64,000 bases of DNA, from NCBI RefSeq assembly GCF_014217545.1, contig NZ_CP043178.1:496001-560000 (forward strand). Reading direction: 5' to 3'. Under the pieces are notes generated by a model. The model was not told the DNA's origin. It worked only from the letters and a program-made list of their open reading frames with translations, and did no database searches. This stretch comes from Pseudarthrobacter sp. NBSH8. Its GTDB lineage: Bacteria > Actinomycetota > Actinomycetes > Actinomycetales > Micrococcaceae. Of the stretch, positions 8,893 through 17,193 are shown piece by piece; the stretch's first letter is position 1; each line of letters starts with the position of its first letter. Made by a program: the position numbers and the translations under genes.

Positions 8893-8923
8893 GGCGGGTC
8901 ACCTGAAGAGGTGGCCCGCCTTT
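8893..8923 (+). terminator. Rho-independent terminator of purA
   Basis: GGCGGG-t-CACC pairs with GGTG-g-CCCGCC around the loop TGAAGA and is followed by TTT. It begins about 20 nt after the purA stop. Confidence 0.75.
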
Positions 8924-9018
8924 GTTCTGCCTGGGGGTAGTACGCAATTTACACAGGCTTAACGCAACCGGTCTTGTGAGGCTGTACCCGAGGCGGACAG
9001 ACTCTTAAGCACACCCTG

Positions 9019-9030
9019 AACTGATCAGTT
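9019..9030. promoter_or_regulatory. 12-bp perfect palindrome upstream of YegP-like gene
   Basis: AACTGATCAGTT is a perfect palindrome, followed directly by another TGATCA (9030-9035). It lies about 100 nt upstream of the ATG at 9132 and could be an operator. No regulator is encoded next to it. Confidence 0.25.
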
Positions 9031-9131
9031 GATCATTCGACCAGACCCGCAGGTGCCGGACGCAGCGATGCTCCGGGACCGCCCGTGGCTAAGATGCCGC
9101 GGACGGGACCCGCAGACCGGAAGGATTTATC

Positions 9132-9467
9132 ATGGCCGGGAAGTTTGAAGTTTTCTTGGATTCGGATTCACATTTCAAGTTCCGCCTCACGGCGCCGGAT
9201 GGCACCGTGATGGCTGTGTCCGGAGCCTTTGAGGACAAGGCAGCCGTGGCTGCAGGGATCGCCGCCGTCCGCGAATGCGCCGGGACAGGGCTCGTCACCG
9301 ACCTCTGCCCCGCCGCGAACGTTTCGCCGACCGCCCCCGCTCCGGTGCTTGTCCCCGCCCAACTCAAGCCGGGCTGTGGGGACCAGTTCGTCCCCGCCAC
9401 CAGGGCGCACACTTTTGTCATGGCCAAGGCGCCGCGCCGGGGTGTGGCCGCCCCTCGCTGGACGTAG
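9132..9467 (+). CDS. YegP-like DUF1508 protein
   Basis: 111-aa protein whose first 55 residues match a single YegP/DUF1508 repeat (FEVFLDSDSHFKFRLTAPDGTVMAVSGAFEDKAA split as two strands and a helix). The remaining half is Pro/Ala-rich and low in complexity. Family members usually carry one or two such repeats; no biochemical role is known to me. A GGAAGGA site precedes the ATG by about 6 nt. No signal peptide is present. Confidence 0.7.
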   Translation: MAGKFEVFLDSDSHFKFRLTAPDGTVMAVSGAFEDKAAVAAGIAAVRECAGTGLVTDLCPAANVSPTAPAPVLVPAQLKPGCGDQFVPATRAHTFVMAKAPRRGVAAPRWT

Positions 9468-9559
9468 GCAGTACGGCCGGCGGTACAATCCTTGGAAGTT
9501 TTTCTCCGACGGCGTAACCCCGGCGGTGTCTGGAGCGATTACCCCTATGAAGCGCCGGT

Positions 9560-9587
9560 CTGGAACGTGTCCCCCATCATGTTCCAG
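9560..9587. promoter_or_regulatory. Inverted repeat with GGAAC element upstream of ECF sigma gene
   Basis: CTGGAAC (9560-9566) is perfectly mirrored by GTTCCAG (9581-9587). GGAAC is the classic -35 core of ECF-sigma promoters, so this could be part of an autoregulated promoter. No good -10 partner was identified. A second ECF-like pair, GGAAG and CGTAA with a 14-nt spacer, lies around 9490-9515. Confidence 0.25.
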
Positions 9588-9692
9588 CCCGGCTCTTTTG
9601 TTACCGGCGGGTAAAGTTAGCTGGCGAGGGCATTCCGCGCATGACGTGCGGGCCCCAAGCTAAGCAAGCCCAGTCCCTCCACCGAAGGCCCT

Positions 9693-10250
9693 GTGTCCGT
9701 GACCGATGCACTGACAGATGACGTTCTGCGTGCGCGCGCCCGCGATCCGGAGCTTTTCAGCATCGTGTATCGCACCTATGCATCGCAGGTCCTGGGCTAC
9801 CTCACAGCCCGCGGGGTAGAAGATCCGGAGGCGGTTATGCAGGAAGTCTTCCTCGCCGTCCTACCGCGGCTGCAGACGGTTACCGGCGGTGTCGCCGGGC
9901 TGCGCACCTTTGTCTTCTCCGTGGCGCACGCCAGGATGGTGGACGATCACCGGAGGCAGCAGCGCACCCCCACCAAACTTCCGTTCGAACCGGAGCTTGA
10001 CGGACGCCAGGAGTCATCCGCCGAGGCCCAAGTTCTGCAGCGGATCTCCCCGCAGGAGGTTGCGGATCTCCTGAACGATCTGCCGGCTGAGCAGCGGGAA
10101 GTGTTGTCGTTACGCCTCGTCGCGGGCCTGACCGTGGACCAGGTGGCCGCTGTGATGGGAAAGAGTGCGGGTGCCGTCAAACAGCTACAGCGACGTGCAC
10201 TGATCCGGCTGCGCGAGCAGTCCGCAGTGAATGAGTACGTGGCCCCATGA
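9693..10250 (+). CDS. ECF-type RNA polymerase sigma factor
   Basis: 185-aa sigma-70 family protein with only regions 2 and 4. Region 2 is represented by VMQEVFLAVLPRL and LRTFVFSVAHARMVDDHRR, and region 4 by LPAEQREVLSLRLVAGLT with the helix-turn-helix VDQVAAVMGKSAGAVKQLQ. It starts at GTG 9693. The downstream gene overlaps by 4 nt (ATGA) and encodes a one-TM protein that is a good candidate for its anti-sigma or regulatory partner. The regulon is unknown. Confidence 0.9.
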   Translation: MSVTDALTDDVLRARARDPELFSIVYRTYASQVLGYLTARGVEDPEAVMQEVFLAVLPRLQTVTGGVAGLRTFVFSVAHARMVDDHRRQQRTPTKLPFEPELDGRQESSAEAQVLQRISPQEVADLLNDLPAEQREVLSLRLVAGLTVDQVAAVMGKSAGAVKQLQRRALIRLREQSAVNEYVAP

Positions 10251-11128
10251 CGTCCAATGCCAGCTCCCTGATCCGGACCGTGGATGAAATGCTCCTTGAT
10301 GCCGGTTGGACCGATACCGCCGGTTGGGCCGATGACGCCGGGCTCCGTGAAACGCTGCTCGCGGTAGGTTCCCTTGCCTCCATGCCGGTCCTCGAGCCCG
10401 GCCCTGAACTGGCGGCACTGCTCGCAGGCCAGTCCCATCAGCTCGCCCGGCACCGCCTGCTCCGCAAGCACCGGACCACCGTTGTGGGCCTGGCTGTCGT
10501 CGCGGGGATGGGCCTTGGCGTCACCGCAGTTGCCGCCACCGGGACCGCTCCGGACGCGCAGGCCAGCAATTCCATCCAGCAGCTGTTGCGGGACTGGGCC
10601 CCTGCCTGGACCGTCGCGGGGACTCCGTCTGTCAGCGGGAGCGCCGTCGATCCGGCGGAGGTGCAGTTGCCCGCGGAGCCGGCAACCCGCGACATTTCAG
10701 CGCCGATACACCCCGAACCTGCTGAACTTGGAACCGGCCAGCCAGTCAACGGTCCGGAAAACGCTGGCCAGAACGCGGGCACGGGGCCGGCCGGCCGCGG
10801 AGACGACACCGCGCCCGGCAAGTCAAAGGCGGACGACGGCGGCGCGCCGGGGAACGCCGCGGGCGTCACCCCGGGCGGCGCTGCTCCGCGGGATGCAGCC
10901 ACTCAGGACGCTGCCACCCAGGAGGAAAGAAAAGGTCCTGCCAAGGCCGCCACAGACGCCGCTGCCGAACTCGACAAGGCCGGAAAGCTGGCTGCCGGTA
11001 CGCTGTCCGAAGCCGCAACAGCGGCCGAGTCCCTGACGTCAGCCCTCGTCCCCCCGGCACCGACGGAAAAAACCGGGCCCGGCATTGCCGGACCCGGTTC
11101 AAACTGGCTAAGGAAGTTCAACCGGTAG
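10247..11128 (+). CDS. One-TM protein coupled to ECF sigma (putative anti-sigma)
   Basis: 293-aa protein with an approximately 75-residue cytoplasmic N-terminal part, one hydrophobic segment at about residues 77-97 (VVGLAVVAGMGLGVTAVAA), and a long extracytoplasmic tail rich in Pro, Ala, Gly and Asp with repeated AATQDA/AAT segments. It has no recognisable zinc anti-sigma (HxxxCxxC) motif. The 4-nt overlap with the sigma gene and the topology suggest a membrane-bound regulator, but this rests on context only. The tail may span the cell wall. Confidence 0.6.
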   Translation: MTSNASSLIRTVDEMLLDAGWTDTAGWADDAGLRETLLAVGSLASMPVLEPGPELAALLAGQSHQLARHRLLRKHRTTVVGLAVVAGMGLGVTAVAATGTAPDAQASNSIQQLLRDWAPAWTVAGTPSVSGSAVDPAEVQLPAEPATRDISAPIHPEPAELGTGQPVNGPENAGQNAGTGPAGRGDDTAPGKSKADDGGAPGNAAGVTPGGAAPRDAATQDAATQEERKGPAKAATDAAAELDKAGKLAAGTLSEAATAAESLTSALVPPAPTEKTGPGIAGPGSNWLRKFNR

Positions 11129-11171
11129 GTTCTCCGTCAGGAAGAGCCTTCCGCCGGGAACCACCTTTCCG

Positions 11172-11666
11172 TCAGGAAAGGAGTTGCCGCTTGGAGGAGA
11201 TCACGCCGGTGTCGAAGCCGGCCAGGTGCAGCCCGCCATGGAACCGGGCGTGCTCGATCTTAACGCAGCGGTCCATCACCACGTCGAGCCCGGCGGCTTC
11301 CGCGTCCGCGGCCACGTCCTCATGCCAGGAGCCGAGCTGCAGCCAGAGGGTTTTGGCGCCGGCCGCGATGGCTTCGTCCAGGACGCCCGGGAGGTCATCG
11401 TGCTTGCGGAACACATCCACGATGTCCGGGCTTTCGGGAAGATCGGCCAGTGAGGCGTAGGTCGGTTCACCAAGGATCTCCTTGACCACGGGGTTCACGA
11501 AGTACACCTTGTACCGCGTGGACGACTGCAGGTAAGTCGCCACAAAATAGCTGGCCCGGGACGGCTTGTCCGAGGCGCCCACAATCGCAATTGAGGTGGC
11601 TGCGCGCAGCAGGTTCAGACGCTCCGGAGCGGAAGGTCCGGCCCAGGTGCGTTCGCTGGTGCTCAT
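11172..11666 (-). CDS. CoA-binding (YccU-like) protein
   Basis: 164-aa CoA_binding-fold (succinyl-CoA ligase type Rossmann) protein with TSIAIVGASDKPSRAS at the nucleotide loop and GAKTLWLQLGSWHED plus VVMDRCVKIEH at the C-terminal half. It is the last gene of the acs-sfnG-metY operon and overlaps the metY stop by 4 nt (ATGA). The open frame continues upstream, but that part lies inside metY. YccU-like proteins often accompany O-acetylhomoserine sulfhydrylases; the role is unknown. A paralogue is encoded at 16707-17132. Confidence 0.85.
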   Translation of the reverse strand: MSTSERTWAGPSAPERLNLLRAATSIAIVGASDKPSRASYFVATYLQSSTRYKVYFVNPVVKEILGEPTYASLADLPESPDIVDVFRKHDDLPGVLDEAIAAGAKTLWLQLGSWHEDVAADAEAAGLDVVMDRCVKIEHARFHGGLHLAGFDTGVISSKRQLLS

Positions 11667-13021
11667 ACGTTCGCTCCAATCGTGCAGGATTCTGCTTCGG
11701 TGGTTGAGTCTGTCGAAACCTCGGCCGCGACCACCGGTTCGGAGGCCGCGTCCAGTGCCTGGTCCAGGTCCCACAAGATGTCCTCGATATCCTCCAGGCC
11801 CACGGAAATCCGGACCAGGTCCTCGGGCACGCCCGCGGACTCCAGCTGGACCGGGCTCAGCTGCTGGTGCGTGGTGGACCCCGGGTGGATCACCAGGGTG
11901 CGGGAATCGCCCACGTTGGCCAGGTGCGAGGCCAGCTGCAGGGATTCGATGAACTTCTGCCCGGCCGTGCGGCCGCCCTTCACTCCGAAGGAGAAGACGG
12001 AGCCGGGGCCCAGCGGCAGGTACTTCTTCGCGCGCTCAAAATGCGGGTGCGAGGGTAGCCCGGAGAAGTTGACGTATGCCACGCGGGGGTCGGCCTCGAG
12101 CCATTCGGCCACAGCCTTGGCGTTCTTGAGGTGTTCGTCGAGTCTTTGCGGGAGCGTTTCCACGCCTTGCAGCAGCTGGAAAGCCGACAGCGGCGAAAGT
12201 GCCGGGCCGATGTCCCGCAACTGTTCGCAGCGCAGCTTGGTGAGGAAGCCGTACTCGCCGAAGTTGCCCCACCAGGAGACATTTCCGTAGGACGCCACCG
12301 GCTCGGTCATGGTGGGGAACTTGCCGTTGCCCCAATCGAACCGGCCGCTCTCCACGATCACGCCGCCCAGGGTGGTGCCGTGCCCGCCCAGGAACTTGGT
12401 GGCCGAGTGGATCACGATGTCGGCGCCGTGTTCGATCGGGCGCACAAGGTACGGCGTGCTCAAGGTGGCGTCCACCACGAGGGGGACGCCGGCGTCGTGC
12501 GCTACCTTCGCAAGGGCCGCCAGGTCCTGGACTTCCGACGACGGGTTCGCCACCACCTCGACGAAGATCGCCTTGGTGTTTTCCTGGACCGCCGCGGCAT
12601 AGTCTGCGGGGTCTGTGCCGGGAACGAACGTGGTGTCCACGCCGAAGCGGCGGAGGGTCACATCCAGCTGGGTGATGGTGCCGCCGTACAGCTGGGAGGC
12701 TGCCACGATGTGGTCGCCGGACTGGGTCAGCGCAGCGAAAGTGATGAACTCAGCTGCCATGCCGGAGGACGTTGCCACGGCGCCGATGCCGCCTTCCAGC
12801 GAGGCGATGCGCTCTTCGAAGGCTGCCACGGTGGGGTTGCCGATGCGGGAGTAGATGTTGCCGTACTTCTGCAGCGCGAAGAGGTTGGCGGCGTCCTGGG
12901 TGTCCTTGAACACGAAGGACGTGGTCTGGTAGATGGGTACCGCGCGGGCGCCGTGCTCGGCGTCGGGGGTGCCGCCGGCGTGCAGGGCGCGGGTGCGGAA
13001 ACCGAACTTGCGGTCGGCCAT
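11663..13021 (-). CDS. metY: O-acetylhomoserine sulfhydrylase (bifunctional OAH/OAS)
   Basis: 452-aa Cys/Met-metabolism PLP enzyme that makes homocysteine from O-acetylhomoserine and sulfide. The PLP-lysine site [15 protein letters not shown], the N-terminal [12 protein letters not shown] and the C-terminal [11 protein letters not shown] identify the MetY branch. The ATG at 13021 shares its first base with the stop of the upstream monooxygenase (TAATG), indicating coupling. The C-terminal tail after WDLDQALDA is an unusual 30-residue extension that contains a 23-nt dispersed repeat (11698-11720), read here as VSTDSTTE. Confidence 0.93.
   Translation of the reverse strand: MADRKFGFRTRALHAGGTPDAEHGARAVPIYQTTSFVFKDTQDAANLFALQKYGNIYSRIGNPTVAAFEERIASLEGGIGAVATSSGMAAEFITFAALTQSGDHIVAASQLYGGTITQLDVTLRRFGVDTTFVPGTDPADYAAAVQENTKAIFVEVVANPSSEVQDLAALAKVAHDAGVPLVVDATLSTPYLVRPIEHGADIVIHSATKFLGGHGTTLGGVIVESGRFDWGNGKFPTMTEPVASYGNVSWWGNFGEYGFLTKLRCEQLRDIGPALSPLSAFQLLQGVETLPQRLDEHLKNAKAVAEWLEADPRVAYVNFSGLPSHPHFERAKKYLPLGPGSVFSFGVKGGRTAGQKFIESLQLASHLANVGDSRTLVIHPGSTTHQQLSPVQLESAGVPEDLVRISVGLEDIEDILWDLDQALDAASEPVVAAEVSTDSTTEAESCTIGANV
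11698..11720 (+). repeat. Dispersed 23-nt repeat in metY
   Basis: CGGTGGTTGAG..TGTCGAAACC. It matches the copies at 14447-14468 (acs) and 22241-22263 (purL) with a few substitutions and is translated in frame in all three genes. Confidence 0.8.
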
Positions 13022-14214
13022 TACGCAGCCACCCCAACGTTGGCCACGGGTGTGGCGGAGAGGTCCAGTTCGGTGCCGTGCCGGCGGGCCAGGTCCGCCT
13101 CGAGCTCGCGCACAATCGGCAGGATGTCCTGGCCGAATGCGGCCACCTCCTCCTGGAAGTGCAGGTAGCCGGTGAGGAAGAGGTTCACGCCGATTTTCTT
13201 GTATTCCACGATCCGTTCGGCGATCTGCTCCGGGGTGCCGATCAGCTGGGTCTTGAAGCCGTCGTTGTACTGGACCAGATCCTCGAAGCTGGAGTCGGCC
13301 CACATGCCCTTGCCGTCCTTGGTGGACGCGCCGGCTTCCTGCACGGCGTCACGGAAGCCCTGGACTGCAGGCTTGTGTGCCTTCGCCACGATTTCGCGGA
13401 GTGTCTCGCGGGCTTCCTTCTCCGAATCGCGGGCGATGACGAACCCGTTGAGTCCGAAGCGGGGGGCGGCGAGGACCCCGTCAGTGCCGCGCTTCGTCTC
13501 ACCTGAAGCAGATACAACCCCCGCGATGTTCTCCTTGAAGCCTTCCAGGTCCTTGCCGTTAGAGAAGTACCAGTCAGCCACGCGGCCCGCAGTGGCCTGC
13601 GCCGCCGTCGAGTTTCCGCCGAAGAAGATTTCCGGGTGCGCACGGCCGGGGACATCCACGGGGGCCGGGTTCAAGGTGAAATCGGTGATGTTGTAGTAAG
13701 CGCCGGACTGGCTGTATTCCTGCTCGGTCCACAGTCCGCGCAACACGTTGATGAATTCCTCGGTGCGGACGTACCGTTCGTCGTGCTCCAGCCAGTCGAG
13801 ACCGAAGTTGGTGAACTCGTTTTTGAGCCAGCCGGAGACGATGTTGACCGCGGCACGGCCATTGGAAATGTGATCGGCGGTAATGATGAATTTGGCCAGC
13901 ACACCGGGGTGCCACATGCCGGGGTGGACGGCGGCGATGACCTTCAGGCGTTCGGTGGCCGCGAGGAGGGCCAAGCTGAACGACGTAGCCTCGTGCTGCT
14001 TGTCGGCTCCGTAGGACGCGGCGTAACGGGTCTGTGTCAGGGCGTATTCGAAGCCGGAGTTCTCGGCGATCTGCGCGAGCTTCTTGTTGTAGTCAAAGTC
14101 CCAGCCGGTGCGCTGTTCGATGGTGGAGACCACCAGGCCGCCGGAAACGTTCGGCACCCAGTACGCAAACTTGAGCGGCTCTGAAAGGCGGGCAACGTTG
14201 CTGATGTCTGTCAT
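13021..14214 (-). CDS. FMNH2-dependent sulfone monooxygenase, SfnG-like
   Basis: 397-aa bacterial luciferase-like (LLM class) flavin monooxygenase. It closely resembles dimethylsulfone monooxygenase SfnG as I recall it: LKFAYWVPNVSGGLVVST near the start, NIVSGWLKNEF, WLEHDERYVRTEEF, HPEIFFGGNS and FEDLVQYNDGFKTQLIGTP. SfnG converts dimethylsulfone to methanesulfinate with FMNH2 supplied by a separate reductase, which is not encoded here. It overlaps the acs stop by 4 nt and touches the metY start, so all are one translational unit. SsuD-type alkanesulfonate monooxygenase is the alternative call. Confidence 0.82.
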   Translation of the reverse strand: MTDISNVARLSEPLKFAYWVPNVSGGLVVSTIEQRTGWDFDYNKKLAQIAENSGFEYALTQTRYAASYGADKQHEATSFSLALLAATERLKVIAAVHPGMWHPGVLAKFIITADHISNGRAAVNIVSGWLKNEFTNFGLDWLEHDERYVRTEEFINVLRGLWTEQEYSQSGAYYNITDFTLNPAPVDVPGRAHPEIFFGGNSTAAQATAGRVADWYFSNGKDLEGFKENIAGVVSASGETKRGTDGVLAAPRFGLNGFVIARDSEKEARETLREIVAKAHKPAVQGFRDAVQEAGASTKDGKGMWADSSFEDLVQYNDGFKTQLIGTPEQIAERIVEYKKIGVNLFLTGYLHFQEEVAAFGQDILPIVRELEADLARRHGTELDLSATPVANVGVAA

Positions 14215-16433
14215 GAGTTTTCCTTTACTAGGGTCCGCTCGCGCAGAACGTCCTGGATTCCGGCGATCGCCGGTTCGTTTTGGAGTGAGGTGGTGTCGCC
14301 CAGGGCGGTCCCCTCGAATAATTGGGTGAGCAGCCGGCGCATGATCTTGCCGCTGCGGGTCTTCGGCACGTCAGGAACCACGACGACGTCGCGCGGCTTC
14401 GCGATCGGGCCGATCACCTTCGCGACGTACGCTTTGAGCTGGTCCCCGGTGGTTGAGCCCGTCGAAACTCCTGCTTTTAGCACCACAAAAGCGACAATCG
14501 CGTGCCCGGTCTTGGGATCGGCTACCGGACAGACGCCGGCCTCCACCACGTCCGGGTGGGCCACCAGCGCCGACTCGATCTCGATGGTGGAAAGCAGGTG
14601 GCCGGAGACGTTCAAGGTGTCGTCCACGCGGCCCAGGATCCAGATGTCGCCGTCGGCGTCGTACTTTGCGCCGTCGCCGGCCAGGAACCAGCCCTGTTCC
14701 ACGTACTGGCTCCAATATGAGTCGTAGTAGCGCCGGGGATTGCCCCAGACGGTGCGGGCAATGGCGGGCCCGGGAGTGTCAACCACAATGAAACCCTGGA
14801 CACCCGGGGGCACGGTATTGCCGGCGTCGTCCACGATCCTGGTGCTGACGCCCGGCAGCGGTCGGGCCGCGCAGCCCGGTTTGAACTCGGTGTCCGTCGG
14901 GGCGGGGGAGAGGATGGTGGCGCCGGTTTCGGACTGCCACCACGTGTCCACCACCGGTGCCGTGCCGGCGCCCACGTTCTCGCGGAGCCAGCGCCAGGCC
15001 TCCGGGTTGACGGCTTCGCCCACGGTGCCGAGCATCCGGATGGAGGAGAGGTCGTAGCTGTCCGGCACGCCATCCGGGAACCAGCCCATGAGGGACCGGA
15101 CCAGGGTGGGCGCGGTGTAGTACTGGGTGACGCCGTAGCGTTCGATGATCTCGAAGTGGCGGCCCGGGTGCGGGGTGTTCGGAGTGCCTTCGAAGATCAC
15201 CTGGGTCACGCCGTTGGAGAGCGGACCGTAGATCTCGTACGTGTGCGCCGTGACCCAGGCGAGGTCGGCGGTGCACCAGTGCACGTCCTGGTCGCGGAGC
15301 GCGGGATCCGGGTTGCTGAAGAGGTGTTCGAAGCTCCAGGACGCCTGGGTCAGATACCCGCCGGAGGTGTGGACCAGACCCTTGGGCTTGCCCGTGGTCC
15401 CGGAGGTGTACATGATAAACAGCGGCGTTTCGGCGTCGAACGCTTCGGCATCGTGGACTTCCGCGGCAGTCCCGACGGTGTCATGCCACCACACGTCGCG
15501 GCCTTCAGCCATGGAAACGGCGGCCAGGTCCTCCGGCGCTGTGGTGCGGTTGATGACCAGCATGTGTTCGATCGCGTTGTCCCCGGCGACGGCGGCGTCC
15601 GCGTCGTCCTTGACGGGCACGGCGACGCCGCGGCGGAACTGGCCGTCCGTGGTTACGAGGAGCTTGGCGCCTGTGTCCTCGACGCGGAACTTCAGGGCTT
15701 CAGCGGAGAAGCCACCGAAAACGAGCGAGTGGATGGCGCCGATCCGGGCCACGGCGAGGGTGATGATGACGGTTTCGGGAATGACCGGCAGGTAGATGAC
15801 CACGCGGTCACCTTTGGTGATGCCCAGGGCCAGCAGGGCGTTGGCGGCCTTGGAGACTTCGCGCTGCAGTTCCGCGTACGTGATGGCTCGGCGGTCCCCG
15901 GGCTCGCCTTCGAAGTGTAGGGCCACTTTGTCGCCGCGGCCATTGGCGACGTGGCGGTCCACGCAGTTGTAGGCGACGTTGAGCTTGCCGCCCTCAAACC
16001 AGGTGATTTCCGGGCCTTTGCCGGCTGCGGCGTCGGCCGGGACCCGGCGGTGGGCCGTGTGCCAGGGCTTGCCGCCGGAGATTCCTGTGGGCTGCGCCCA
16101 GTCCAGGCGGAGGGCCTGCTCTTCCCAGAAGGCCACATTGTCCGGCTGGGCGTCTTCGTGTGTTTCTTTGTGCTCCGCCGTCTGCTGTGTGGTGGTGGTG
16201 CTGCTGTGGCGCGCCGGCCCTCCCGACGGTGCGCCGTGCACGGCGACGTCGTTCGGCTCGGTCGAGGACCATCCCGATGAGCTGCTGGAAGGGCCGGGCG
16301 CGTCACGCAGCCCTGCTTCGATCGCCGTCGCGTTCGAAGTGGATTGTGGGGAGTCCCTTTCAACGGCCGCTGCTGCGGCACTGGCGGGACTCAGGGTGGT
16401 CAACGGCGTGGCAGAAGATGCTTCTGGTGTCAT
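14211..16433 (-). CDS. acs: Acetyl-CoA synthetase with low-complexity N-terminal extension
   Basis: 740-aa AMP-forming acyl-CoA synthetase. Core motifs are YTSGTTGKPKG (ATP loop), WWQSETGA, ILGRVDDTLNVSGHL and the C-terminal RSGKIMRR containing the lysine that is usually acetyl-regulated. The first 100 or so residues are a Ser/Thr/Ala-rich stretch with no ACS homology that I recognise; homology resumes at DNVAFWEEQALRLDW. The ATG at 16433 has GGAG 7 nt upstream. It is the first gene of the sulfur operon (4-nt overlap with sfnG). A dispersed 23-nt repeat lies at 14447-14468, read as VSTGSTT. Confidence 0.9.
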   Translation of the reverse strand: MTPEASSATPLTTLSPASAAAAAVERDSPQSTSNATAIEAGLRDAPGPSSSSSGWSSTEPNDVAVHGAPSGGPARHSSTTTTQQTAEHKETHEDAQPDNVAFWEEQALRLDWAQPTGISGGKPWHTAHRRVPADAAAGKGPEITWFEGGKLNVAYNCVDRHVANGRGDKVALHFEGEPGDRRAITYAELQREVSKAANALLALGITKGDRVVIYLPVIPETVIITLAVARIGAIHSLVFGGFSAEALKFRVEDTGAKLLVTTDGQFRRGVAVPVKDDADAAVAGDNAIEHMLVINRTTAPEDLAAVSMAEGRDVWWHDTVGTAAEVHDAEAFDAETPLFIMYTSGTTGKPKGLVHTSGGYLTQASWSFEHLFSNPDPALRDQDVHWCTADLAWVTAHTYEIYGPLSNGVTQVIFEGTPNTPHPGRHFEIIERYGVTQYYTAPTLVRSLMGWFPDGVPDSYDLSSIRMLGTVGEAVNPEAWRWLRENVGAGTAPVVDTWWQSETGATILSPAPTDTEFKPGCAARPLPGVSTRIVDDAGNTVPPGVQGFIVVDTPGPAIARTVWGNPRRYYDSYWSQYVEQGWFLAGDGAKYDADGDIWILGRVDDTLNVSGHLLSTIEIESALVAHPDVVEAGVCPVADPKTGHAIVAFVVLKAGVSTGSTTGDQLKAYVAKVIGPIAKPRDVVVVPDVPKTRSGKIMRRLLTQLFEGTALGDTTSLQNEPAIAGIQDVLRERTLVKENS
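14447..14468 (+). repeat. Dispersed 23-nt repeat in acs
   Basis: CGGTGGTTGAGCCCGTCGAA plus two bases, in the same strand orientation as the metY copy. It is read antisense in the gene as GVSTGSTT, between the catalytic core and the C-terminal lid region. Confidence 0.8.
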
Positions 16434-16694
16434 AGATGTGCTCCATCGATCCTGGCGGTAGCACCCTCCGCTGTGTGCTGAGGATGGTCGCCTCAACGGG
16501 TACGGCGCTGGTCAGGGATGCTGCGGCTTCATCGATCCAGGTCTCTTGGCCGCTCGGGATGGTCACTTCCACTACAGCTGAACCGCACGCCCTGCGCCAA
16601 ATCGGCGTCCACGGAACGTAATATTCGTTCACCCCAGGCATTGGCGCCCACGAGTCAGTCAGTTATTCGACGACGAGCCACTCCAGGGGCGATG

Positions 16695-16700
16695 TACGCT
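16695..16700 (+). promoter_or_regulatory. -10 hexamer, leaderless promoter
   Basis: TACGCT lies 6 nt before the ATG at 16707. This decides between that ATG and the in-frame ATG at 16692, which would overlap the hexamer. Confidence 0.5.
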
Positions 16701-16706
16701 TGCATC

Positions 16707-17132
16707 ATGGGCCACGTCAACGATCCTGCCGTTATTGAGCGCCTGATGCGGAACAAAGGGCGGTGGGCCATCGTGGGCCTGACCACCAATCAGTGGCGCG
16801 CAGCCTACGACACGTCGCTGTTTATCCGCGACCGGCTCGGCATGGAGATCATCCCCGTCAACCTTCCCGGCGACCCCGTCCACGGCGAAACGGGGTACCG
16901 CAAGCTGGGTGAGATTCCCCCTGAAAAACAACCCCTCGACGTCGTCGACTGCTTTGTGAATTCACAGAAGGTCGGGGCGGTGGTGGACCAGGCAATTGCG
17001 GTGGGCGCCAAGGCCGTGTGGTTGCAGCTGGGCGTTACCGACGAAGCGGCAGTGGACCGGGCCAAGGCCGCCGGCCTGGACGTGGTGATGAACATCTGCC
17101 CCGCGCAGCAGGCGTGGAAGTACAACCTCTGA
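16707..17132 (+). CDS. CoA-binding protein, second YccU-like paralogue
   Basis: 141-aa CoA_binding-domain protein with RWAIVGLTTNQWRAAY at the nucleotide loop, VVDQAIAVGAKAVWLQLGV and LDVVMNICPAQQ. It is a paralogue of the protein at 11172-11666, sharing AIVG, GAK-x-x-WLQLG and GLDVVM blocks, and is transcribed divergently from the acs operon. The start at 16707 follows from the -10 hexamer. The divergent placement beside acs suggests a link to acyl-CoA metabolism, but nothing in the sequence proves it. The 273-nt gap to acs holds no other convincing gene. Confidence 0.8.
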   Translation: MGHVNDPAVIERLMRNKGRWAIVGLTTNQWRAAYDTSLFIRDRLGMEIIPVNLPGDPVHGETGYRKLGEIPPEKQPLDVVDCFVNSQKVGAVVDQAIAVGAKAVWLQLGVTDEAAVDRAKAAGLDVVMNICPAQQAWKYNL

Positions 17133-17193
17133 CTGGTTCCCCTGGACGCGCTGGTTCCCCCGGCCGCTCAGCGCGCCCCGCGCGGCAGCCCGC

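Noticed and set aside
16360..16641. 93-aa minus-strand frame upstream of acs (MPGVNEYYVPW...)
   Set aside because: Reads plausibly but overlaps the acs start by 74 nt, lacks a ribosome site, and I recognise no family. Kept only as context for the odd ACS N-terminus.
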